DNA from: a bacterium
GTDB lineage: Bacteria; Bacillota; Bacilli; Lactobacillales; Streptococcaceae
NCBI GenBank assembly: GCA_905221105.1
Contig: CAJNBW010000011.1
Coordinates: 1-33,916, forward strand
Length of the DNA: 33,916 nucleotides
Direction of reading: 5' to 3'
Every line of letters starts with the position of its first letter. Position 1 is the first letter of the stretch. A model generated the notes under the pieces. It saw only the letters and a program-made list of their open reading frames with translations, made no database searches and was not told the origin of the DNA. A program made the translations under genes and the position numbers. This document shows, one piece after another, positions 24,503 to 33,636 of the stretch.

Positions 24503-25192
24503 ATGAAAAAACCAGTTATTGGGATTACAGGAAACGAAAAAACTCATCCAGATGATGACATCATGATGAGCTACGCAGCAAAAGGCTTTGTTGAAGGCGT
24601 TAAAGACGCTGGAGGGATTCCCATCATCCTACCGATTGGTGATCAAGAAATGGCCTGCCACTATATCAGTATGATTGACAAGCTCATCTTAACAGGTGGG
24701 CAAAATGTTGATCCTAAATTCTATGGTGAACCAAAAACCATTGATAGCGATGACTACCACCTTCAAAGAGATATTTTCGAACTGGCCCTCATCAAGGAAG
24801 CTATTAAACAGAAAAAGCCTATTTTCTCTGTCTGCCGTGGGACTCAACTCTTTAACGTTGCCATGGGTGGAACTCTGTATCAAGATATCGAAGACCACTG
24901 GCAGGATTGTTCTGCCGAGTACACAACCCAGCGCTTGGTAACAGAACCAGATACTATTCTTCGAGAAATCTATGGAGAAATCTCCCATATCAACTCCTTC
25001 CACCACCAGAGTATCAAGGATTTAGCACCTAACTTAAAGATTGCAGCTCATGATCCTAAGGATGGTATCATTGAAGCTGTCATAAGTACGGATGATGTCG
25101 CCTTTCTCGGCGTCCAATGGCATCCAGAATTTCTATTTGAAAATCGTCCCAAAGATAAAAGCCTCTTTGACTATATCGTTAATGAACTTTAG
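24503..25192 (+). CDS. Class I glutamine amidotransferase-like hydrolase (PuuD / peptidase C26 type)
   Basis: 229 residues. Catalytic C111 in [15 protein letters not shown] and the histidine/glutamate of WHPEF near the C-terminus give the triad. The early [13 protein letters not shown] and LTGGQNVDP are typical of the gamma-glutamyl-gamma-aminobutyrate hydrolase group. Its real substrate is unknown; no putrescine pathway genes are near, so a general gamma-glutamyl hydrolase is all that can be said. Weak ribosome site (AGAAAGCG). Its stop codon overlaps that of the converging radC. Confidence 0.88.
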   Translation: MKKPVIGITGNEKTHPDDDIMMSYAAKGFVEGVKDAGGIPIILPIGDQEMACHYISMIDKLILTGGQNVDPKFYGEPKTIDSDDYHLQRDIFELALIKEAIKQKKPIFSVCRGTQLFNVAMGGTLYQDIEDHWQDCSAEYTTQRLVTEPDTILREIYGEISHINSFHHQSIKDLAPNLKIAAHDPKDGIIEAVISTDDVAFLGVQWHPEFLFENRPKDKSLFDYIVNEL

Positions 25193-25869
25193 ATTAAATC
25201 TGTCTTTTCACGGTAACTAAAATAACTGGAGTGAGAGACAATCAAATGGTCTAAGAGAACAATTCCCATCAGATCGCAGGCTTCTTTAACAAGTTTAGTG
25301 ACATGATCATCATTTCGGCTAGGGGCCACCGCTCCTGAAGGATGATTGTGAACCAAGATCAGAGAAGTCGCCATATGCTTGATGGCATAATGAAGAATCT
25401 CTCGCGGTTCAGCAATACTGCGAGTAGCAGAACCGATAAAAATGGTCTGCTGATGGATGATTTGATTTTGTGTATTGAGATAGAGCGCCACCAGGTGCTC
25501 TTGTTTTTTATGTCCCAACTCCTGCTGCATCTTCTTGGCCAACTTTTGGCTGCTGAGAATACTTTCCATCTCAAGGGTCTCGTGTTTATGAATACGATGC
25601 CCCAGTTCAATCATAGCTTGTAACTCTATGGCCTTAACTCGCCCAATACCAGACAGACTCTGTAATTCCTGCAGGGTCATTTTTTTCAAATCTGTTAGGC
25701 TTGAAAGATTGTTCAAGACTTTCTGGGCAATTTCAAAAACACTGGCCTGACGTGTTCCTGTCCTGAGTAAAATAGCTAGCAACTCTTGATTACTGAGCGC
25801 TTCTACTCCTTCTTGAGCCAGTCTCTCTCTTGGTAATAGTGAATCTTCTTGGAATGAAATACTGTACAT
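25189..25869 (-). CDS. radC: RadC family JAB/MPN-domain protein
   Basis: 226 residues from the ATG at 25869, preceded by AGGAGG at about 5 bases. An in-frame GTG at 25884 lies over that ribosome site and is unlikely. It has an N-terminal helix-hairpin-helix segment ([17 protein letters not shown]) and a C-terminal MPN+ (JAMM) zinc site: HNHPSG with the following D. The old name radC as a repair gene is not supported; in pneumococcus it is dispensable for repair. It is 43 bases after pcrA and probably co-transcribed with it. Confidence 0.92.
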   Translation of the reverse strand: MYSISFQEDSLLPRERLAQEGVEALSNQELLAILLRTGTRQASVFEIAQKVLNNLSSLTDLKKMTLQELQSLSGIGRVKAIELQAMIELGHRIHKHETLEMESILSSQKLAKKMQQELGHKKQEHLVALYLNTQNQIIHQQTIFIGSATRSIAEPREILHYAIKHMATSLILVHNHPSGAVAPSRNDDHVTKLVKEACDLMGIVLLDHLIVSHSSYFSYREKTDLI

Positions 25870-25911
25870 AAAAATCCTCCTCACTTTATTATTCGTGAGA
25901 AGGATGGAAAA

Positions 25912-28203
25912 TTAAAGTTTTTTCTCAATTGGAGCTACACTAGCTAAAAGTTTTTTCAAACCAACTTCTGGGAAATTGATTTTCAATTCCTGTGTAGCAC
26001 CGCTACCTGAAACTTCCAGAACGGTTCCCTCTCCCCATTTCTTGTGGAGAGCAATGTCACCAATGGACCAATTTGTCTCGCTAGACGCTGATTTTACACC
26101 AGCTGAAAATTGACCAAATGGAAGGCCGCTTGACTGGATAGTTTTTGGTGCCGCACTGCGTTTACGGTCCTGAAGAGCCTGAGCAAGACTCATACCTTGA
26201 CCGAAGGCAAGACCACCACTGCTATAAGATGCCTTAAAGCTTGTATTTGCTGGACGGGCCAATCCTTGATACTCAAGCAAGTCTGAACTGATTTCGTTAA
26301 TAAAACGAGTCGGACGGTTATAGTTGGTACGCCCGAAAAGCAGGCGCGAGTTGGCATTGGTCAGATAGAGAATTTTCTCTGCACGTGTGATACCTACATA
26401 GGCCAGACGGCGTTCTTCTTCCAACTCATCTTGTTCTTCAGCTGCACGGCTAAGCGGAAAGACATTTTCTTCCATCCCAATCAAAAAGACAACTGGAAAC
26501 TCGAGACCTTTAGCAGCATGAAGGGTCATCAAGGTCACTTCTGATGTCTCCTGACTACCTGAATCTGTGTCCGCAATCAAGGCCAAGTCATTTAAGAAAC
26601 GACTCAGTTTATCCAAACCAGTTTCCTCTTCGGGGACATCAGAGGTATCATCAAAGTTTTTCGTCACAGAGAGGAACTCTTCGATATTTTCAACCCGAGC
26701 CTTGCTTTCTAAGGTCGCTTGGGCATTAAGAATATCAACGTAACCTGTTTTTTCTAGGACAGCCTCAACCAACTCTGTAATAGTTAAGTGGTCTAGCTGC
26801 TCCCGTAAATCAAGAATCATATTAGCAAAATCCCAGATAGATTGAGCTGCCTTACCTTTGATTCCAGACAACATGATATTGGCAGAAGCATCTAGCATGG
26901 ACATGTTTTGCATATTGGCAAAATCACGGATTTTCTCAACAGTACCTGGGCCAATTCCACGTTTAGGCTCGTTAATAATACGTTCAAAACTAATATTATC
27001 ACTCAAATTGGCAATAAGGTTGAGGTAGGCAATAATATCACGAATTTCCTTACGGCTGTAGAACTTGGTTCCGCCAACCATGGTATAAGGAATGTTAGAC
27101 TTGAGCAGGGCTTCCTCAATAGTACGAGACTGCGCATTAGTCCGATATAGAACTGCAAAATCCTTGTGAAGGAAGTTTTGACTGCGACTAAGTTCATCGA
27201 TGGTTCTGGCTACAAATACAGCCTCATCCAGCTCATCATTGGCACGATAGTATACGATTTGCTCCCCATCCGCATTTTGGGTCCAGAGATTTTTAGGACG
27301 ACGATTTTTATTGTTTTTAATAACCTCGTTAGCCGCTTGGAGAATGGTTTTAGTTGAGCGGTAATTTTCCTCCAACAAGACAACCTTGGCTTGAGGGTAA
27401 TCCTTTTCAAAGTCCAAAATATTCTGCATATCAGCACCACGCCAACCGTAGATAGACTGGTCCGCATCCCCAACTACACAGATATTTTTAAAGCGCGAAG
27501 CTAAGAGTTTGACCAGTTGGTACTGAGCGTGATTGGTATCTTGGTACTCATCAACGTGGATGTATTGAAATTTTTGTTGGTAGTAGGTCAAAACATCAGA
27601 ATTTTGATCAAAAAGACGCAAGGTCAGCATAATCAAATCATCAAAGTCAACAGACTCAGACTGACAAAGTTCTTTCTGATAGGCTGTATAACACTGGGCT
27701 ACGATTTGCGTATACATATCGCCAGCTTGAGCAGCATAAGCTACATCATCAATCAAATCATTCTTGGCATTGGAAATAGTCCCTAAAATGCTCCGTTCAT
27801 TCCATTTTTTAGGATCCAGGTTCAACTGCTTGAGAATGCGTTTCATGAGAGTTCGCTGCTCTCCTGGATCTACAATAGTGAAATTTCGGTTGTAGCCAAT
27901 ATGGTCCGCATCACGACGCAAGATACGAACACACATGGAGTGAAAGGTCGCAATCAAACAGTCCTGAGTGGCTGGATTAAGACTATAAGCACGCTCCTTC
28001 ATCTCACGCGCAGCCTTGTTAGTAAAGGTAATGGCCAAGATATTCCAAGGATTGATCAGCTTTTCATCAATCAAATAAGCGATACGGTGGGTCAAAACAC
28101 GGGTCTTTCCAGAACCAGCCCCCGCCATGATTAACAAAGGACCTTCTGTCGTTTGCACCGCCTCAGCCTGACGGTCATTCATTCCATTTAATAATGCGTT
28201 CAT
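25912..28203 (-). CDS. pcrA: ATP-dependent DNA helicase PcrA (UvrD family)
   Basis: 763 residues, normal for PcrA. A 3'-5' superfamily 1 helicase for repair, replication restart and removal of RecA filaments. Seen: Q motif [13 protein letters not shown] start ([14 protein letters not shown]), Walker [15 protein letters not shown] near 30-43, GFDD-type SVDFDDLIM, Walker [21 protein letters not shown], motif [23 protein letters not shown] and [13 protein letters not shown]. The C-terminal tail (about 700-763) contains a Tudor-like segment [20 protein letters not shown] that contacts RNA polymerase in PcrA. Start: AAGGAAAAG before ATG. Confidence 0.97.
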   Translation of the reverse strand: MNALLNGMNDRQAEAVQTTEGPLLIMAGAGSGKTRVLTHRIAYLIDEKLINPWNILAITFTNKAAREMKERAYSLNPATQDCLIATFHSMCVRILRRDADHIGYNRNFTIVDPGEQRTLMKRILKQLNLDPKKWNERSILGTISNAKNDLIDDVAYAAQAGDMYTQIVAQCYTAYQKELCQSESVDFDDLIMLTLRLFDQNSDVLTYYQQKFQYIHVDEYQDTNHAQYQLVKLLASRFKNICVVGDADQSIYGWRGADMQNILDFEKDYPQAKVVLLEENYRSTKTILQAANEVIKNNKNRRPKNLWTQNADGEQIVYYRANDELDEAVFVARTIDELSRSQNFLHKDFAVLYRTNAQSRTIEEALLKSNIPYTMVGGTKFYSRKEIRDIIAYLNLIANLSDNISFERIINEPKRGIGPGTVEKIRDFANMQNMSMLDASANIMLSGIKGKAAQSIWDFANMILDLREQLDHLTITELVEAVLEKTGYVDILNAQATLESKARVENIEEFLSVTKNFDDTSDVPEEETGLDKLSRFLNDLALIADTDSGSQETSEVTLMTLHAAKGLEFPVVFLIGMEENVFPLSRAAEEQDELEEERRLAYVGITRAEKILYLTNANSRLLFGRTNYNRPTRFINEISSDLLEYQGLARPANTSFKASYSSGGLAFGQGMSLAQALQDRKRSAAPKTIQSSGLPFGQFSAGVKSASSETNWSIGDIALHKKWGEGTVLEVSGSGATQELKINFPEVGLKKLLASVAPIEKKL

Positions 28204-28236
28204 CTTCTTTTCCTTACTCTTGAAGTCAATATTTCT

Positions 28237-28245
28237 ATTATATCA
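28237..28245 (-). promoter_or_regulatory. pcrA-radC promoter
   Basis: Extended -10 TGA-TATAAT on the minus strand, about 33 bases before the pcrA ATG. The -35 is weak. Confidence 0.55.
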
Positions 28246-28336
28246 GAAATCAGGGAAAATATCTTTACCTAGACTGATTGCTTATAGAAAGCAACTCTTT
28301 AATCAGCTGAAAATAAGGCCTTATATCTAGATAAGA

Positions 28337-28369
28337 AAATGAGCTTGGATAGTATTTCCAAACTCATTT
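28337..28369 (-). terminator. fhs terminator
   Basis: AAATGAG-c-TTGG pairs with CCAA-a-CTCATTT around a 9-base loop, about 20 bases after the fhs stop. The T tract on the minus strand is moderate. Confidence 0.7.
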
Positions 28370-28387
28370 AAAGTCAATTGCAATATA

Positions 28388-30058
28388 TTAGAACAAGCCT
28401 AGAACGGTTCCGTCACTTTCAACATCCATATTGAGGGCTGCTGGTCGTTTTGGAAGACCTGGCATAGTCATGACATCACCAGTTAGGGCAACGATAAAGC
28501 CTGCCCCTAATTTTGGTACCAATTCACGAATGGTAATTTCAAAGTTTTCTGGTGCTCCAAGGGCATTTGGATTGTCAGAGAAACTATACTGAGTTTTAGC
28601 CATACAGATTGGCAATTTGTCCCAACCGTTTTGAACGATTTGAGCGATTTGTGTTTGAGCTTTCTTTTCAAAGTTCACTTTGCTACCGCGATAGATTTCT
28701 GTGACAATTTTTTCAATCTTTTCTTGAACAGAAAGTTCATTGTCATAAAGACGTGTGTAATTGGCTGGGTTTTCAGCGATAGTCTTAACAACCGTTTCAG
28801 CAAGAGCTACTCCACCTTCCGCGCCATCAGCCCAGACACTAGCCAACTCAACTGGCACATCAATTGAGGCACAGAGTTCTTTCAAGGCTGCGATTTCAGC
28901 TTCTGTATCAGAGACAAATTCGTTGATAGCTACAACTGCTGGAATACCGAACTTACGGATATTTTCAACGTGGCGTTTCAAGTTAGCAAAACCTGCACGA
29001 ACTGCTTCCACATTTTCCTCTGTAAGAGCATCCTTAGCCACGCCACCATTCATCTTAAGGGCACGAAGGGTTGCGACAATGACTACAGCATCTGGAGAAG
29101 TTGGCAAGTTTGGTGTCTTGATATCAAGGAATTTCTCAGCACCAAGGTCTGCACCAAAACCAGCTTCAGTAACTGTGTAGTCCGCTAAGTGAAGGGCTGT
29201 TGTCGTCGCCAAAACAGAGTTACAGCCATGAGCGATATTGGCAAATGGACCACCGTGTACAAAGGCAGGTGTTCCGTAAATTGTCTGAACTAAGTTTGGC
29301 TTAATAGCATCCTTCAAAATCAAAGCCAAGGCACCTTCAACCTGCAAATCACCAACAGAAACAGGCGTACGGTCATAACGATAACCGATAACGATATTCG
29401 CCAAACGGCGTTTCAAGTCCTCGATGTCTGTTGCCAAGCAAAGAATGGCCATGATTTCAGAAGCAACTGTAATATCAAAACCATCCTCACGTGGAATACC
29501 GTTTAGAGGACCACCAAGTCCAACGGTTACATGACGAAGAGCACGGTCATTCAAGTCCACAACACGTTTCCAGAGGATACGACGTTGGTCAATTCCTAGC
29601 TCATTTCCTTGGTGCAAGTGGTTGTCAATCAAGGCAGAAAGCGCATTGTTGGCAGTCGTAATGGCATGCATGTCTCCAGTAAAGTGGAGGTTGATGTCTT
29701 CCATTGGGAGAACTTGGGCGTAACCACCACCAGCTGCACCACCCTTAATCCCCATTACTGGACCAAGAGATGGTTCGCGGATAGCAATCATGGTTTTCTT
29801 ACCAATCTTGTTCAAGGCATCCGCCAGACCAATGGTAATAGTTGATTTTCCTTCACCTGCTGGTGTTGGGTTGATGGCAGTAACCAAGATCAATTTCCCA
29901 ACTGAATTGCTCTCAACTGCACGAATTTTATCAAAGCTGAGCTTAGCTTTGTACTTTCCATACAATTCCAAATCATCGTAAGAAATACCCAGTTTCTCTA
30001 CAACATCAACGATTGGCTTCAACTCAATACTCTGTGCGATTTCAATATCTGTTTTCAT
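28388..30058 (-). CDS. fhs: Formate-tetrahydrofolate ligase
   Basis: 556 residues, full length. It makes 10-formyl-THF from formate, THF and ATP for purine and fMet synthesis. Seen: P-loop [18 protein letters not shown] near 65-82, [23 protein letters not shown], the [15 protein letters not shown] segment, and the C-terminal [17 protein letters not shown]. Own promoter with extended -10 and an AGAGGAG site 7 bases upstream of ATG. Divergent from coaB across 228 bases. Codon use is that of a well-expressed gene. Confidence 0.97.
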   Translation of the reverse strand: MKTDIEIAQSIELKPIVDVVEKLGISYDDLELYGKYKAKLSFDKIRAVESNSVGKLILVTAINPTPAGEGKSTITIGLADALNKIGKKTMIAIREPSLGPVMGIKGGAAGGGYAQVLPMEDINLHFTGDMHAITTANNALSALIDNHLHQGNELGIDQRRILWKRVVDLNDRALRHVTVGLGGPLNGIPREDGFDITVASEIMAILCLATDIEDLKRRLANIVIGYRYDRTPVSVGDLQVEGALALILKDAIKPNLVQTIYGTPAFVHGGPFANIAHGCNSVLATTTALHLADYTVTEAGFGADLGAEKFLDIKTPNLPTSPDAVVIVATLRALKMNGGVAKDALTEENVEAVRAGFANLKRHVENIRKFGIPAVVAINEFVSDTEAEIAALKELCASIDVPVELASVWADGAEGGVALAETVVKTIAENPANYTRLYDNELSVQEKIEKIVTEIYRGSKVNFEKKAQTQIAQIVQNGWDKLPICMAKTQYSFSDNPNALGAPENFEITIRELVPKLGAGFIVALTGDVMTMPGLPKRPAALNMDVESDGTVLGLF

Positions 30059-30091
30059 TCAAAACTCCTCTAACCTCTTATATGATAATTC

Positions 30092-30100
30092 ATTATAACA
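30092..30100 (-). promoter_or_regulatory. fhs promoter
   Basis: Extended -10 TGT-TATAAT on the minus strand, 33 bases upstream of the ATG. Confidence 0.55.
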
Positions 30101-30197
30101 CAAAACAAGATTTTTAACATCCTAAAACTCTCTAAACGTTCGTAAATATCCCTATTTTTAAGGTTTTTAGAGTCCTTTCTTAAATTTTATATGGCTT

Positions 30198-30214
30198 TAT
30201 AGTTTGAAACTATA
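30198..30214. repeat. Perfect 8-bp inverted repeat between fhs and coaB
   Basis: TATAGTTT-G-AAACTATA, a 17-base palindrome with one central base. It lies about 40 bases upstream of the coaB -35 and could be an operator or an element end. Confidence 0.6.
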
Positions 30215-30251
30215 GTAAATCTTCGTTTTTACCAAAATTTATCGCTTTCAT

Positions 30252-30280
30252 TTTACTTACCGTTTATTTTTGTGTACAAT
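30252..30280 (+). promoter_or_regulatory. coaB promoter placing the transcript start at the ATG
   Basis: TTTACT (30252-30257), exactly 17 bases, TACAAT (30275-30280), then six bases to the ATG. No ribosome site is present, which fits a leaderless transcript. Confidence 0.65.
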
Positions 30281-30286
30281 AGTGCT

Positions 30287-30976
30287 ATGAAAATTTTAGT
30301 TACATCGGGCGGTACCAGTGAAGCTATCGACAGCGTCCGCTCTATCACTAACCATTCTACAGGTCGCTTAGGGAAAATCATCACAGAGACCTTGCTGGCT
30401 GCAGGGCATGAAGTTTGTTTGATAACGACAAAACGAGCTCTAAAGCCAGAAGCTCATCCCAACCTAAGCATTCGAGAAATTAATAATACCAAGGACCTTC
30501 TCCTTGAAATGAAAGAACGTGTCAAGGACTATCAGGTTTTGATTCATTCTATGGCCGTATCTGATTACACTCCTGTTTATATGACAGGACTGGAGGAAGT
30601 TCAATCTAGCTCCAATTTGGAAGAATTTTTAAACAAGCAAAATCATCAAGCTAAGATTTCTTCAACTGACGCTGTTCAGGTTTTGTTCCTGAAAAAAACA
30701 CCAAAAATCATCTCTTTAGTCAAGGAATGGAATCCTGCTATTCATCTGATTGGCTTTAAACTGCTGGTTGATGTTACCGAAGATCATCTGGTTGACATTG
30801 CTAGAAAAAGTCTTATCAAGAACCAAGCAGACTTAATCATCTCAAATGATCTGACTCAAATTTCAGCAGATCAACACCGCGCAATCTTTGTTGAGAAAGA
30901 TCATCTTCAAGCAGTCCAGACTAAAGAAGAAATTGCAAAACTCCTCCTTGAAAAAATTCAAGCCTATCAATCTTAG
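30287..30976 (+). CDS. coaB: Phosphopantothenate-cysteine ligase
   Basis: 229 residues from the ATG at 30287; a longer frame from 30272 would start inside the promoter. It joins cysteine to 4'-phosphopantothenate (CTP-dependent in the bacterial enzyme) in CoA synthesis. Seen: VTSGGTSEAIDSVRSITNHSTG at the N-terminus (nucleotide and phosphopantothenate binding; only its shape is given here), HSMAVSDYTP, and IGFKLLV. In streptococci CoaB and CoaC are separate proteins rather than the fused Dfp, as here. coaC begins 11 bases later. Likely leaderless. Confidence 0.94.
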   Translation: MKILVTSGGTSEAIDSVRSITNHSTGRLGKIITETLLAAGHEVCLITTKRALKPEAHPNLSIREINNTKDLLLEMKERVKDYQVLIHSMAVSDYTPVYMTGLEEVQSSSNLEEFLNKQNHQAKISSTDAVQVLFLKKTPKIISLVKEWNPAIHLIGFKLLVDVTEDHLVDIARKSLIKNQADLIISNDLTQISADQHRAIFVEKDHLQAVQTKEEIAKLLLEKIQAYQS

Positions 30977-30987
30977 AAAGGAAAGCT

Positions 30988-31539
30988 ATGGCAAACATTC
31001 TCTTGGCTGTAACGGGTTCAATCGCCTCTTACAAGTCGGCAGATTTAGTCAGTTCTCTAAAAAAACAAGGCCATCAAGTCACTGTCTTAATGACTCAGGC
31101 TGCTACAGAGTTTATCCAACCTTTGACACTACAGGTACTATCACAGAATCCTGTCCACTTGGATGTCATGAAGGAACCCTATCCAGATCAAGTCAATCAT
31201 ATCGAACTGGGAAAAAAAGCAGATTTATTTATCGTGGCTCCTGCAACTGCTAATACTATTGCAAAACTAGCACACGGCTTTGCGGACAACATGGTGACCA
31301 GTACGGCTCTAGCCCTGCCAAGTCATATTCCCAAACTCATCGCACCAGCAATGAATACAAAAATGTATGACCATCCGGCAACTCAGGCTAATCTGAAAAC
31401 ATTAGAAACCTACGGCTATCAGCTGATTACTCCTAAGGAATCCCTACTAGCTTGCGGAGACCATGGACGAGGAGCCTTAGCCGACCTCACAATTATTTTA
31501 GAAAGAATAAAGGAAACTCTCGATGAAAAAACGCTCTAA
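30988..31539 (+). CDS. coaC: Phosphopantothenoylcysteine decarboxylase
   Basis: 183 residues, an FMN flavoprotein of the HFCD fold that makes 4'-phosphopantetheine, the step after CoaB. Seen: AVTGSIASYKSADL (FMN binding), the active-site histidine in VNHIELG, APATANTIAKLAHG, the PAMN substrate motif in IAPAMNTKMYDHP, and the flap cysteine in LACGDHGRG. Good ribosome site (GAAAGGAAAGCT then ATG). It overlaps the transporter gene by 17 bases, so the three genes are one operon. Confidence 0.95.
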   Translation: MANILLAVTGSIASYKSADLVSSLKKQGHQVTVLMTQAATEFIQPLTLQVLSQNPVHLDVMKEPYPDQVNHIELGKKADLFIVAPATANTIAKLAHGFADNMVTSTALALPSHIPKLIAPAMNTKMYDHPATQANLKTLETYGYQLITPKESLLACGDHGRGALADLTIILERIKETLDEKTL

Positions 31540-32086
31540 TATTGCGCCCATTGCTATCTTCTTTGCAACCATGCTTGTGATTCACTTTCTAAGCTCACTT
31601 ATCTTTAACCTTTTTCCATTCCCAATCAAACCGACCATCGTTCATATTCCTGTCATTATTGCCAGCATTATTTACGGTCCGCGAGTTGGGGTTACACTTG
31701 GATTTTTGATGGGGCTACTTAGTTTGACGGTTAACACAATTACAATTCTGCCGACAAGCTACCTCTTCTCCCCATTTGTACCAAACGGAAACATCTACTC
31801 AGCTATCATTGCCATTGTCCCACGTATTTTGATTGGTTTAACTCCTTATCTAGTCTATAAACTGATGAAAAACAAGACTGGTCTGATTCTAGCTGGTGCC
31901 CTTGGTTCACTTACCAACACAGTCTTTGTACTTGGTGGAATTTTCTACCTTTTTGGAAATGTCTTTGATGGTAATATCCAAAAACTCCTAGCAACCGTTA
32001 TTTCAACCAACTCAATTGCTGAATTAGTCATTTCTGCAGTTCTAACCCTAGCTATTGTCCCACGACTACAAACCTTGAAGAAATAA
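31523..32086 (+). CDS. ECF transporter substrate-binding (S) component, probably pantothenate (PanT-like)
   Basis: 187 residues with five to six hydrophobic helices (from IAPIAIFFATMLVIHFLSS to the C-terminal IAELVISAVLTLAIVP), typical of ECF S components. The positively charged ends and the AIFFATM-type first helix fit the docking to the shared EcfT/EcfA module, which is encoded elsewhere. Its overlap with coaC, downstream of coaB, points to pantothenate (or another CoA precursor) as substrate. That is inference from context. Confidence 0.82.
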   Translation: MKKRSNIAPIAIFFATMLVIHFLSSLIFNLFPFPIKPTIVHIPVIIASIIYGPRVGVTLGFLMGLLSLTVNTITILPTSYLFSPFVPNGNIYSAIIAIVPRILIGLTPYLVYKLMKNKTGLILAGALGSLTNTVFVLGGIFYLFGNVFDGNIQKLLATVISTNSIAELVISAVLTLAIVPRLQTLKK

Positions 32087-32090
32087 AAAT

Positions 32091-32124
32091 AATCTCCGCT
32101 TTCAAACTTGAAGGTGGAGATTTT
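32091..32124 (+). terminator. coaBC operon terminator
   Basis: AATCTCC-g-CTTTCAA pairs with TTGAAGG-t-GGAGATT around a two-base centre, followed by TTGTTTG. Confidence 0.85.
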
Positions 32125-32229
32125 GTTTGATGTGGTTACTATTATTAGTGAAATGTTTACAAATCTTTAACTTAAGGTGACTTATAAACCTAGGTAAATT
32201 CTTGCTTTATTATCTACTTTATTGTACTA

Positions 32230-32252
32230 TACTAGTGTATATACAGTTAAAA
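32230..32252 (+). promoter_or_regulatory. NiaR operator over the niaX promoter
   Basis: The 23 bases fit, at every position, the streptococcal NiaR site as I remember it (core half sites AGTGTA and TACAGT, with AT-rich 3' end). It overlaps the -10 region (TTGCTT at 32202-32207, 17 bases, TACTAT at 32225-32230; or TATACT at 32228-32233) and ends at the ribosome site. Confidence 0.75.
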
Positions 32253-32262
32253 GGAGATTCTT

Positions 32263-32790
32263 ATGAATACACGGAAAAAGACACAATTTATGACAATGAC
32301 AGCCCTCTTAACGGCTATTGCGATTTTGATTCCAATTGTTATGCCTTTCAAAATTGTCATTCCACCTGCTTCCTATACTTTAGGAAGCCACATCGCTATT
32401 TTTATTGCCATGTTCTTGTCGCCCTTGATGGCTGTTTTTGTCATCCTAGCCTCTAGTTTTGGATTTTTGATGGCTGGCTATCCTATGGTTATCGTTTTTC
32501 GAGCTTTTTCCCATATCTTTTTTGGGACTTTGGGAGCTCTTTACCTACAAAAATTCCCCGATACCCTAGATAAACCAAAATCTTCTTGGATTTTTAACTT
32601 TGTTTTAGCGCTTATCCATGCCCTTGCTGAAGTATTAGCCTGTGTTCTTTTTTACGCAACTTCCGGTACCAATGTAGAAAATATGTTTTATGTTCTATTT
32701 GTACTAGTTGGATTTGGCACAATTATCCATAGTATGGTAGACTATACATTAGCGCTAGCTGTCTATAAAGTACTTCGAAAACGCCGTTAA
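32263..32790 (+). CDS. niaX: Niacin ECF transporter S component (NiaX)
   Basis: 175 residues, about five to six membrane helices (TMTALLTAIAILIPIVMP, IAIFIAMFLSPLMAVFVILA and others). It takes up nicotinic acid and nicotinamide with the shared ECF energising module. The substrate call rests on three things: the NiaR-type operator at its promoter, the adjacent niaR, and the resemblance to pneumococcal NiaX. Start ATG with AAAAGGAG at 6 bases. niaR follows after 11 bases. Confidence 0.88.
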   Translation: MNTRKKTQFMTMTALLTAIAILIPIVMPFKIVIPPASYTLGSHIAIFIAMFLSPLMAVFVILASSFGFLMAGYPMVIVFRAFSHIFFGTLGALYLQKFPDTLDKPKSSWIFNFVLALIHALAEVLACVLFYATSGTNVENMFYVLFVLVGFGTIIHSMVDYTLALAVYKVLRKRR

Positions 32791-32801
32791 AAGGAAAAGC
32801 T

Positions 32802-33317
32802 ATGACAAAAGATCGCAAACAAGCCCTGCTCCAACTCTTGAAAGAAGCTCCTAAAGCCCTTAATGGCCAAAGTTTGGCGGAACATTTTCATGTCACACGT
32901 CAGGTCATTGTGCAGGATATTGCAATTTTGAGAGCCGATGGCGCTCCTATCCTATCCACTAATCGTGGCTACATCTATAAGCAAGTTGATGTCAATCCAT
33001 ACGTCCACAAACTTTTCAAAGTGAAACATGAAGTTGAAGAAATCGGTCAAGAACTCCTTGCTATCGTAGATAATGGTGGACGTGTTCAAAATACCTTGAT
33101 TGACCATCCCGTTTATGGAGAAATTGAAACCTTGCTGAAACTGTCTTGCCGCAGAGATGTTCAGCATTTTCTAGAACAAGTCGAGCATTCAGACTTTAGA
33201 CCTCTGTCTGAATTGACAGATGGCATCCATTACCACCTAGTCGAAGCCGAAACACAACAAGACCTCCACTATATCGAGGAGGCCTTGGATCAGCTAGGTT
33301 ATTTAGTAAAAGACTAG
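32802..33317 (+). CDS. niaR: NAD/niacin-responsive repressor NiaR (3H domain)
   Basis: 171 residues. A winged helix (about 5-60, with LAEHFHVTRQVIVQDIAIL) precedes the 3H domain (about 72-168). The metal ligands of the family fit H76, E84, H143 and H145; H102 (DHPVYGE) is also conserved. With niacin bound it represses niacin uptake and NAD salvage genes. Here it is in one operon with niaX, so it probably controls its own level. Ribosome site AAAAGGAAAAG. Confidence 0.9.
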   Translation: MTKDRKQALLQLLKEAPKALNGQSLAEHFHVTRQVIVQDIAILRADGAPILSTNRGYIYKQVDVNPYVHKLFKVKHEVEEIGQELLAIVDNGGRVQNTLIDHPVYGEIETLLKLSCRRDVQHFLEQVEHSDFRPLSELTDGIHYHLVEAETQQDLHYIEEALDQLGYLVKD

Positions 33318-33506
33318 AAGATTTTCTTCGCCCAGCCATCTTCTGTACGGTGGAGGTAGAAAAACTCTGACTTGTCAGGAGCTTCCATCATTTCCATCAA
33401 GGGTAACATATCATAGGCCAGATCCAAGTTTGGAATCTGGTCTTTTTGAATCCCAGAAACTTCTTCTTCATCGGATAATTGGAGACTTCCAGTTCAAACT
33501 CGGTCG
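33314..33506 (-). pseudogene. Broken gene remnant (C-terminal end only)
   Basis: On the minus strand a frame ends LHRTEDGWAKKIF at a TAG sharing two bases with the niaR stop. It is well coded (IPNLDLAYDMLPLMEMMEAP) back to about 33476. There the coding sense moves to another frame (TEFELEVSN), so there is a frameshift, and homology stops at about 33506 next to an inverted repeat. I do not recognise the protein. No start codon or ribosome site remains. Confidence 0.6.
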
Positions 33507-33507
33507 T

Positions 33508-33530
33508 TTTATAGTCAATTGAACTATAAA
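33508..33530. repeat. Inverted repeat next to the gene remnant
   Basis: TTTATAGT (33508-33515) and ACTATAAA (33523-33530) are exact inverted copies, 7 bases apart. They share the TATAGT/ACTATA arms with 30198-30214. The repeat could be an element end at the truncation point, or part of the terminator region. Confidence 0.55.
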
Positions 33531-33579
33531 AAACCTCCAGATTAGAAACTATGATTGAATTCACTAACCTGGAGGTTTT
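33524..33579 (-). terminator. Terminator of the LPNTG surface-protein gene
   Basis: On the minus strand AAAACCTCCAG (33579-33569) pairs with CTGGAGGTTTT (33540-33530) around a 28-base loop and runs into further T. It lies 58 bases after the stop codon. The rest of 33580-33636 shows nothing. Confidence 0.75.
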
Positions 33580-33636
33580 AGATAATTATTCGACTTTTAC
33601 AAATTTGCTAGCCATTTTAGCAAGTAACTATACTGA

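Noticed and set aside
25870..25884. GTG start of radC at 25884
   Set aside because: The codons read through the AGGAGG ribosome site that serves the ATG at 25869.
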